A DNA stretch of 64,000 nucleotides from Halorubrum lacusprofundi ATCC 49239 (GTDB lineage: Archaea; Halobacteriota; Halobacteria; Halobacteriales; Haloferacaceae): positions 461,944 through 525,943 of the forward strand of contig NC_012028.1 in NCBI RefSeq assembly GCF_000022205.1. Direction: 5' to 3'. The notes below the pieces were generated by a model. That model ran no database searches and was not told where the DNA came from. It saw only the letters and a program-made list of their open reading frames with translations. Position numbers and translations under genes: made by a program. Below, in pieces: positions 7,878-17,000 of the stretch; positions within the stretch are counted from its first letter, which is position 1, and the number at the start of each line of letters is the position of its first letter.

Positions 7878-9860
7878 ATGAAAGAGTATCCAACGCGACG
7901 GCGGTTCCTTGCCGGATCGGTGGGGGCGATGTCGACACTCCCCGTCGGGACCGCGAGTGGAGACATCTGGGACGATGAAGATGAGATCTTGGGCGATGAT
8001 GACGACGATGACGATATCGAGGAACCCGACTGGGACGACCTCTGGCGTGCGATTAATCGAACAGAGACGTATCTTCGCCGGGAGTTGTCGGAGGACAACA
8101 CGTGGTACGACGACGACCTGACACACTGGGATACGACGGTTCGGTTCGAGGGCGCCGCCGATCTCAGAACCACCGTCTACTACGCGCTGTTGACCGACCG
8201 GATCTGGGGGAACGAAGACGAACGCGACGACTGTCTCTCGTATCTGCTCGACCGGCGGTCGACCGACGGCGGCTGGGACGACACGGTAACCAACTTCGGG
8301 ATGCTGCTGCTGTTCGACCGGATGGACGACCACGAATACGAGTCGGTGGTCGAAGATATCTTCCGGGAGATTGATGCGAAAAACCAGTCGCTGATGGCCT
8401 CGAAAGACGAGGCAGGCTTCACCGATAGGTTCCGAATGCGATTGCTGTATGCGGTGCTCTCCGATGACCACAGCTTCGACGAACTGTTCCCACGGGAGTT
8501 ACCGATCCGGGCTGGTGATCTGATGGCGCTCACGTCGGCCTTCGACGGAGAGGCGGTTTCCGCGCAGGATCAGACGGCTCGGCCGAGCTACATCACCAGA
8601 CAGTTAGCGTACTTCCTGCTCGGCGCGACCGCCTACGACCGGGAGCTCGACGAGGACGAAACACAACTGGTCGAGGTCGCCGAGAACGTGCTCCTGAGCC
8701 GACGCCTGACGAACGGCGCGTGGAACACCGTTCCGACGACGCTCTTTGCGACGTTCGCACTTGTCGAACGGGGCTATTCATGGTTCGACGGCGAGGTTGG
8801 AACGCCCGTCCGCTGGATCGCCGACAACCGGCTGACCGACGAGGGACGCGTCGAGAGCTATCGACTCCCTGTCCGGGATACGACATTGGTACAGAAAGCG
8901 CTACTCGCCGCTGGCAGTTCGCCGGACGCCGAGTTCCTGCAGGAATCGGCCCAGTGGCTCTCCGAGGCGCGGACGCCACAGACGGTCGGTCGTGAGTTGG
9001 ACCGCGAGCCAGCGCCGTTTCGACGCCACCACGGACACGGCTGGGGGTACATGCCGCATGCGTTCTCTAACTGGGACGACACTGCGGTCGCACTCGGCTC
9101 GCTGTCGGCGCTCACCGATGGTGATCTCGACGAACAGATCGACTTCCTCCGTCGGGTACAAAACCGCGACGGAAGCTGGTCGGCGTACACGACCGACTTC
9201 GCCCCCTTCCAGTCGACGGAGATCGCCGACGAGGCCCGCTTGACGATCGGCGACGAACAGTATCAGCTCCGCTTCGGCTATATTCCCGCGCCAGACATCA
9301 CTGGAAACGCCCTTTCGACACTCGGTATGCAGGGAGACACCGTCGACGACGATCGCCACATCGACGACGCCGTCTCCTATCTGCGAGAGAATCGGGCGGA
9401 CAACGGGCTGTGGCTCGGCGTCCGGGGGCAGGGCTACACCTACGGCACCGCCCGTGTGATGGAGGGGCTCCGAGCAGTCGACGTCGACATGGATGACGAC
9501 TTCGTGACCGCTGCCCGCGGAACACTACTCAGCCGACAGAACGACGACGGTGGCTGGGGCGAACAGACTCGCTACGATCCGAGCCAGCCGGAATCGGGAA
9601 GCATCGAGTATCAACCGGGCGAGTCGACGCCGATACAGACCGGCTGGGCGCTGCAGGCCCTCCTTTATGGTGGCATCGGCCCCGATCGGGAGGCGGTCTG
9701 GGACGCCGTCGACTACCTGCTCGAAACACAGCAGTCCGACGGCTCGTGGGAGGTCGATCCCGTGCTGTACACCTTCGGCGGCCCGGGGTACAGCACCGAA
9801 GCGATCACACAGGCCGCAGTCCTCAGAGCACTCGGTCTGTACGAGTCGACCATCGACTAG
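7878..9860 (+). CDS. Tat-exported squalene-hopene cyclase-like protein
   Basis: A 660-residue protein with a twin-arginine signal (RRRFLAGSVGAM, residues 7-18), then a poly-Asp linker and an alpha-alpha toroid with QW-type repeats: DGGWDD, NRDGSWSA, NDDGGWGE and QSDGSWEV. The segment STPIQTGWALQALL and the preceding GYTYGTARVMEGL line up with the C-terminal half of squalene-hopene cyclases. NWDDTAVAL at residues 398-406 matches the catalytic DxDDTA motif: the central and last Asp remain and the first is Asn. Start ATG 7878 is chosen for its GGAGGTG ribosome site 8 nt upstream and for the Tat signal directly after it. Family members normally act at membranes on squalene or other prenyl chains; an exported form is unusual. 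It follows the RND exporter in the same operon. Confidence 0.82.
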   Translation: MKEYPTRRRFLAGSVGAMSTLPVGTASGDIWDDEDEILGDDDDDDDIEEPDWDDLWRAINRTETYLRRELSEDNTWYDDDLTHWDTTVRFEGAADLRTTVYYALLTDRIWGNEDERDDCLSYLLDRRSTDGGWDDTVTNFGMLLLFDRMDDHEYESVVEDIFREIDAKNQSLMASKDEAGFTDRFRMRLLYAVLSDDHSFDELFPRELPIRAGDLMALTSAFDGEAVSAQDQTARPSYITRQLAYFLLGATAYDRELDEDETQLVEVAENVLLSRRLTNGAWNTVPTTLFATFALVERGYSWFDGEVGTPVRWIADNRLTDEGRVESYRLPVRDTTLVQKALLAAGSSPDAEFLQESAQWLSEARTPQTVGRELDREPAPFRRHHGHGWGYMPHAFSNWDDTAVALGSLSALTDGDLDEQIDFLRRVQNRDGSWSAYTTDFAPFQSTEIADEARLTIGDEQYQLRFGYIPAPDITGNALSTLGMQGDTVDDDRHIDDAVSYLRENRADNGLWLGVRGQGYTYGTARVMEGLRAVDVDMDDDFVTAARGTLLSRQNDDGGWGEQTRYDPSQPESGSIEYQPGESTPIQTGWALQALLYGGIGPDREAVWDAVDYLLETQQSDGSWEVDPVLYTFGGPGYSTEAITQAAVLRALGLYESTID

Positions 9861-9934
9861 ATGACCCGGACAATCGGCGTTTCCCACTGCTCTGATGCTG
9901 TCCTGCTGGCTAACGTTTATATTAGGTTCGGCGA

Positions 9935-10258
9935 TCGAACATACACCGAGTTCTTCAAACACCGGTATATACTCCCGCAGCACGTTTTTCTGCTATGTCT
10001 CGAAATTTGAAAAATACAGTCTGTCGTAGCCTAATTGATGAATTAATCGAGATGCCACGTATCCGTCGTGTTCTCGGTCTAATCGAACTTCCTACGCCAT
10101 CAACGGTCTGTAAGGCATTCAACCGGCTTGATATGGCCGTATGGCGCGTCTTATTGACTCTCTCAGTTACACTACTTCCGACAGCCAGCGTTGTTGGGAT
10201 TGATACATCAGGCATTCATAATCTCGATCGATCACTCTGGGTGATCAAGACAAAGTAA
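9935..10258 (+). pseudogene. IS5-like transposase N-terminal fragment
   Basis: LIDELIEMPRIRRVLGL, then LPTPSTVCKAFNRLDMAVWR and TASVVGIDTSG match the start of haloarchaeal IS5-type transposases (typically ...EMPQI...STLCK.FD...AVWRVLL...AAIDAT). The upstream part is in another frame (YILPQHVFLLCLEI), so there is a frameshift near 10010. The sequence degenerates after 10215 and the catalytic domain is absent. The next IS6 copy starts 19 bp further on. Confidence 0.65.
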
Positions 10259-10276
10259 GAACAGAAGACATATACT

Positions 10277-11021
10277 GGCACTGTCTAGTTAAGCCAATTT
10301 GAGATGTGAGCAGTTCGTGGTTTGAGTTGTTGATGCTATCCCCAGAACTGCTCAGAGAGTCGTTAGACACGGCAAATCTTGAATGTTGGGAGCGAGAGCG
10401 GACGGCGACGCCCGTCAGGGCGTTCGCCGTCCGGCTCCACGCGACCGGTTGTTCGCTCAGAGAAACACAAGCAATTCTGCGATTATTCGGCGTCCAACGC
10501 TCTCACCAGGCGATCTTTCAGTGGGTACATCGAGTAGCTGACAGCGTTCCCGACCCGCCTGAGGCGCAGCCGAAGCGGGTCGCTGTAGACGAGACCGCTG
10601 TCAAAATTAATGGCGAGTGGTCTTGGTTGTATGCTGCAATAGACCTCGACACCAAGTTGATTTTAGGTGTCGATCTGTTCGGATCTCACGGTACCGATCC
10701 AGCTGCTGCGTTTCTGCATAGACTCTCTGAGAAACACGACCTCTCCGAGGCCGTGTTTCTCGTCGATGGCTTCGGCTATCAGACTGCCCTTGCTCGATTA
10801 GGACTCAGCGGTCGGCGTGATTATACAGACCGAAACCTGATCGAAAAATGGTTTCAAACGCTCAAAATGAGGATCGACCGCTTCCATAATTCGTGGGTGG
10901 GCAGTCGGTCGAGCGTTCGTAGCTGGTGTTCGCAGTTTACACATTATTATAACCGCCAGCGACCGCATCAATCGCTAGATGATCGAACGCCAGCTGAGGA
11001 GGTCGCTAACTAGACAGTACC
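10277..11021 (+). mobile_element. IS6-family insertion sequence, 745 bp
   Basis: Terminal inverted repeats GGCACTGTCTAGTTA (10277-10291) and TAACTAGACAGTACC (11007-11021) differ at one base and bracket one complete transposase gene whose stop codon lies in the right repeat. The 8-bp flanks (CATATACT and GAAAATCC) do not match, so no target duplication remains. That suggests recombination or deletion next to the element after insertion. Confidence 0.9.
10306..11013 (+). CDS. IS6-family DDE transposase
   Basis: A 235-residue transposase with an HTH region (GCSLRETQAILRLFGV) and the DDE core: Asp in RVAVDETAVKINGEWSWLY, Asp in VFLVDGFGYQ and Glu in RNLIEKWFQTLKMRIDRF. The end HYYNRQRPHQSLDDRTPAE is typical of the family. 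The start is GTG 10306, because the nearer ATG at 10304 is out of frame and runs straight into a stop. Full length, with intact terminal repeats, so possibly active. Confidence 0.93.
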   Translation: MSSSWFELLMLSPELLRESLDTANLECWERERTATPVRAFAVRLHATGCSLRETQAILRLFGVQRSHQAIFQWVHRVADSVPDPPEAQPKRVAVDETAVKINGEWSWLYAAIDLDTKLILGVDLFGSHGTDPAAAFLHRLSEKHDLSEAVFLVDGFGYQTALARLGLSGRRDYTDRNLIEKWFQTLKMRIDRFHNSWVGSRSSVRSWCSQFTHYYNRQRPHQSLDDRTPAEEVAN

Positions 11022-11064
11022 GAAAATCCCTATTTATCTGTTGTTCGATAGTTCAAACCAAGCG

Positions 11065-14000
11065 CTAGTATATTCGAGAGAGCAATTCTGCATCGATGTT
11101 CGCATCCGAGTGATGTGTTTGGTTCCCACTTGATGTCTGGCTCACAGCACCTCTATCTTCGAGCAGTTCGATTGCACCCTGAACCCGCTCTTCGATGCGT
11201 TTTCCACGGCGCTGGTAGCCAATAAGTCGACTCGTCTCTAGGACCAGATCATCTCTGGTCATTGTGCCGCCTTCTTTGAGCAGTATCGCCACAGCTTTCG
11301 CGATCTCTTCGGTCGGGATCTCACCAATGGTCCTAGTGGCTGATTCAGTATTTACTCTCACCCTAAACTCAAGGTCGTGACGGTTTGGCCACAGGAACCC
11401 GTCTCGCTCGTAGATCTTGTTTTGGCGTTTGAGTTCACTGACGCCACTCTTGAAGATCCGTTGGATTTTCTTTCCGGCCCTCGATTGCGACCAAACATCA
11501 AGAAAGGTCTGCATGGCAGTTTTGTATTCAATCGGTCCGTTCTGTGTCACCGTATCCTCGATAGCATTCAGATTCGCGTTATTCTGTCCCCGTAGGTCCA
11601 CCGAATATCGGTCGCTCCATTCCAGACTAGGTTCGACGTACTCTGCCAACCCCTCGTGATCAAACTTCGATTTGCTTGCGACAGCTTCTGGCTCGTGTTT
11701 GGGGACGTCTTCTGTCGTCGACTCCGATTTCCCGGCAACCAAGCTATCTATTTTCTCGGTGATTTGCTTGATCTGCTGTTCTCTGTTCGATGTCCAGTCT
11801 GGCGACCAAATTCGGTGGATCGTCCACCCCAGATCCTCCAGTACCATCTGTCGTGTCCGATCTCTATCTCTCGCCGTCTTCGAGGAGTGGTAGGCTGCCC
11901 CGTCGCACTCAATCCCGAGGACGAATTTGCCTGGCTGCTCTGGATGTTTGATCGCCAAGTCGATACTGTAGCTCGAACTCTGGACCTGTGAGACAACATC
12001 ATGTCCTTCCGCTTCGAGTGCCTCATACACCGCCTCCTCAAACTGCGAATCGAAATCGAGTGTGGTCGTAACCTGATCGTTGCGTTGGAGTGCCTGCGTT
12101 CCTTTTTGGGCGTATTCGAGGTAGTTTTTGAAGTCCTGTGCGCCTGTACTGTTCGATCCCGAGAGGTCGATATCACCCGGCTGCATCGAACACACGACCG
12201 TGATCTTCTCTTTGGCCCGAGTCACAGCAACGTTGAGACGTCGCTCACCACCACTTTTATTGAGTGGACCGAAGTTCGTCGATATCGTTCCATCTTCGGC
12301 AGGACCGTAGCCCACACTGAAGATCATCCGATCACGTTCGTCACCCTGCACCATCTCGAGATTCTTGATGAAGAACTCATCTAAGACGTCGTCTTGGCTC
12401 ACGAAGGCATCCAAGACAGCGTTTTCTTCGCGTCGCTCTATAAGTGCATCTCGGATCGCTTGTTCCTGTGCACTACTGAAGGCGATGACACCGAGGCTCT
12501 TGTCGCTGTTATTCTCTGCGTGGTCTTCGATCAAATCAATCACTCGCTGTGCCTCGATTTCGTTCTGTCTCGACCCACCGCGGTCGTACACACCGTCCTT
12601 AACATACTCGAAGTAGACACCGGTCTCCACGTCTGGGTCGTTTTCCGGGAACGTCCGGAGACTGTTGTTGTAGTAGTGGTGATTCGAGAATTGGATGAGT
12701 TCCTCAGTGCGGCTCCGGTAGTGCCAGCGAAGATTCTTTTCCGGTAGTACAGCCGCCGTTTCTTCGAGTATACTATCGAGGTCTTCTCGGACATCTCCAG
12801 TCGTTTCGACATCAGACTGGAAGAACGAGGTCGGTGGGAGTTGTTTTGTATCGCCTGCGATGATCGCCTGGTCTGCACGGATGAGGCTACTAATAGCATC
12901 TTGTGGAACGATCTGGGATGCCTCGTCGAACACCACGGCGTCGAACTCTATCGAATCCGATTTGAGATATTGGGCGACCGACAGCGGACTCATCATAAAG
13001 CACGGAGTCAACTGGGTTATGAGCGACCCCGCTTCGTCGAACAACTCACGGAGTGGTTTATGTCGACGCTGCTTTTCAGCTTCTCGGCGGAGGAGGACTT
13101 GTTCCGAGCTGGCTGCGTGTTGCAGATTCAACGTCGGCCGTTGGTTAGTGATTAAGTGTTGGACCTCGATCTTCGCGAGTTCTTGCTGTTCTTGATCTAA
13201 GCTGCGGAAGTCCTCTAGGTACCGTTCCATCTCGTCTGCGTTGAACGACCCGAGATCCGTGTGCTCGTAGACGCTGTTGAGCCATTTCGTATAGAACCGT
13301 TTTTCGAACGCTGAAACGAGGTGCTCACTACTGTAGTCGCCTCGGAGGAACTGGTCGACATACTCCTCACAGATTGTCTCACGAACGGTATCCAACTGCG
13401 AGGCAAACTGAACACGCTGTTGGAGCTTCGAAACATCTTCTCGAAGCTCTCCAAGCAGTCCCGATAATTCAGACAGGAGGGCCTGATTGAGTGCTGTGCC
13501 ATTCACAGTCATCTCTTCGACTGCCATGGCACCCTCGAAGAACTCAGCAGCCTCATCGTACTGGCTCAGTGCGTCGGTTGTCTGTTCTAGCAATGGGTCT
13601 ACATTAGGGAGACTGTTATCGAGAAGTGCCTCAATCACCGGCTGTGTATCTACAGTATCAAACGTATCGAGTGTTGCCACCCAGCTTTGTGCTTCAACGA
13701 GTCCCTCCCAATCAGTATCCCCACCCTCATACAGCGGACCAAGGCGCTGGATAATTCCTTGATACTCCTCTCTCCGGTCTTCGATTCGCTGTACTTCGGC
13801 CAGCTTTCGTGTATCTTCGAGCAACTGTTCATGATCGGGGCTGTAGCCGTCTTGGGTGTGGTTCGTTAGCTTTCGTTTGAGCGACCGGTACCCCGATTTG
13901 AGTATCTTCAGGAATCCGTAGCCTGCAAGTTCGTCGTTGAGCTCTGACCCATTCGCAGAGAAGAAGCTACGATGATAGTTCTCCGAGAGGTCTCCCATGA

Positions 14001-17000
14001 GTTCATCACGCTCCCCTTCGAGTTCTGCAAGTTCTTCAAACCGGCCTCCCTCTAGGGCAAAGGAGCCATCGAAGAACGCCTCTTGCCACGCAATATCTGG
14101 GCGATCAGAGAGGAGGCTTACCAATTGAGTGACTTCCCGGAACTCTGTAAGTGACTGTGGTTGCAGTCCGAGCTCTGCATCAAGGGTATCACTAACAGTT
14201 TGGAGGGTGTCGATTGCAGCCAACTGCTTGTTCAACGATTGGCGCATGGAATCACCAGTGTCCACACCCCACTGCCGGAGGGTCGTATGCCGCCACGGAC
14301 TCGTCTCGTAGGCGTCGATCTGGGTATCGAACCGAGCGAGGGTTTCTAACTCGTCGACCGCTGTATCGAGCGTCTCCTGTTTCACGCCCAACGGCTGTGT
14401 AATTCCAACATCAATTCGTGGTGACTTCGCGTGCTCACTTACAATTCCAAACGCTTGGTAAGCAGTCAGATTCCATCCATCCGGCGAGTAGAACAACTGT
14501 TGGCCGTATTGGTTGATCGTATCCCGTCGGTTTCGGAGCTTCTGAAGCTGTTTGGATCGACCTTTGGCTGGCTTGATTTGTGAGGCCTTGAGTTCCTGTT
14601 CGAGACTCCCGAGGACCTCCACATTGGTGGCTTTCTCCCCGTGGACTTCGAGACAGAACCGGGCGAGACCGACATTGTCGAGTCGATTTTTGACAACATC
14701 GAGTGCGGCTTGCTTTTCGCTGACGAATAAGACGCGCTCACCAGCAGCCAACTTCTCTGCAATGATATTCGAAATTGTCTGGCTCTTTCCGGTTCCCGGT
14801 GGGCCTTGTAGGACGAAGCTTTTGCCTCGTTTCGCAGCCTCGATGGCTTCCTGTTGACTCGAATCTGCATCCAATACTTGGTATGTATCGATCGGGTCGA
14901 CAACATCGTCCAGTTCTGTCGCTGTCGGCGTCGTAATGTCACCTTCCGCCTCCCGGATAGGCTTCATATCACCGTTCAGCGCTTGAATGATTGGATCAGA
15001 CTTAATTTGGGATCGATTGCGTTCGAGATCTGAGTATAGACTAAACTTCGTGAAGTCGAAGATCCCCAGCACGATGTCCTGTTGGATCGTCCATCGGTCG
15101 AATCCACGGAGGCTCTCGTAAACAGATGCGAAGGCAGCGTCTATCTCGTCGAGTGACAGTGCGTCGTCAGCTGGGAGACTAATACCACGTTCGGCTGCGA
15201 GCTTTTTGCGTAAGGCGGGATTTATGCGGAGTCCATCGACTTTCGGTTTGATGACGTAATCGTGTCGTTCCCCGTCTGGGTTTGTCTTCTCTACAAGTTC
15301 GACGGCAGCAAGGAACAACGGTGATCGGTTTGCCTCATCACTATAGTCGACGCTATACCATCGAAGCATCCCCAACGACAGATACAGTGACGCGACACCC
15401 CGCTCACGGAGATACTGTTTGTTATTGAGTCTAATATTGTGGAGTGAGTTGTCGGATTCATCCGGCGTCCGGCTGGATAACAACTCTTTTGGCTCTATCT
15501 CAGGCCCTTCGTCTTGGTTCTGAGTCGAATCCTCGTCCGTTTCGTCCTTGTCCGGTTGTTTCCGAATATAGAGATCTTCGCCGTTTGCGAGTTGACTGGC
15601 GATCGCTATTGGGTCGGTCTCCTCGAATGGGAGAGATTTCGTCTTTGTAGGCTTGAACGAGATGAGCTTGTTCCGACGAGTCAGATCAAGGAGTTGGGAC
15701 TTCCATTCATCGATCTTCTTATCCAGTGGGCTCCCTGTCGAAGGCGAGTCTCCAACACGTTGGTCTGAGTCTTGCTCGTCGTATTCGGTGATTAAGTCGA
15801 CGTTCCGGTCCCAAAATATCGGTTGATCTGATTCAGGATCGGATGTAGAACCCCTGTCCGGTTCATCTGGTTCCTCGCCACCGTCGTCTCTAGCCGTCTC
15901 CGCACCTCCAGTACTCTCCTCAGAGTTCTGCGGTTCGTCTTCTTCATTTGACCCCGCTTCATCTGGTCCGTCAGTAGCAGGTGCTGGTTCTGCAGGGAAC
16001 TCTTCGAGTAGCCTCACGGCGGCCACAAGTTCCTCTTCAGAATCCACGACGATTGGAAGCGCCATCTCGGTCTGTGGGGCGATTGGAAGATAGACCTCTT
16101 CTCCCGACTCAGTGATATGCTCTCGGATGAACACTTCGAAGTCGTCGACATCGCCGAGGCGTTCAGCTGGTACGCACTGGTAGTCGGTAACTTGATTTCC
16201 GTCACCGTAGGCCCGACGGTATTCTTCCATCTTGTGGGTGTTTCGAGAGCCCTGCTGTTGACCGTAGCTTGGAGCCTCATCCGTGAGTCCACTCCCGAAG
16301 ACGACGTTTTGGACTTCGGTATACCATCTGTTCATCGGGTCATCATCGTCGACACGATAGGAGGTTTGGTCGGACTCGATGAGCTCCTCGAGCAACGAGG
16401 CAAAGGTACGGAATAGGTCGTAGTACTCCGCGAGCGCATTCGCCTGCACACCATCTTCGACGACAATTCCGGTCGTTTCGTCTACTTGATCGACACCTGC
16501 TGCTTTTCGAGCCTCGAAAATCGAGTCGAAGTGTTTGTAGATAGTCGGTGAACTGAAGGGGCCGTGCTCGTTGATGTCAGTCGAAGTGGGAACTTTCCCA
16601 AGGTCAGCGGCAATCTCTTGGAGTACGTGAAGGACTTCCTCACGTGTGTAGCTCTGCTTGGATGTTCCACGCGGAGTGAGACCTGCTTTTCGAACCGCCT
16701 GTGTCCATGTATCGAAAGTATTCTCGTATTGATCAAGTGTATACGACCCTCTGTTCGTCATCTCGGCTCTCGTCGGCACTTGACCCAGTTCTTTGTTCAG
16801 CCGTCGAATTTCGTCGAGAAGGTCGTCCGAGGAGGGTTCTTGGGTCGACTTCTTTATCGTTTCGATTAGAGTTTCGGCTTTATCGCTTGCCCAAACGAGG
16901 CCCTCTCCATCACGGAAATAGTATGCATTGAGTTCCGACCGCAGATATTCCTCGACCTCACGTTCGGACGAAAACGTCCACTGAACCTGAAGCGCAGAGA

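Noticed and set aside
6473..8173. 566-residue minus-strand open frame
   Set aside because: Antisense shadow of the RND and cyclase genes; Arg- and Asp-rich composition typical of the reverse frame of GC-rich halophile genes.
10269..11029. 8-bp target duplication of the IS6 element
   Set aside because: CATATACT and GAAAATCC do not match.
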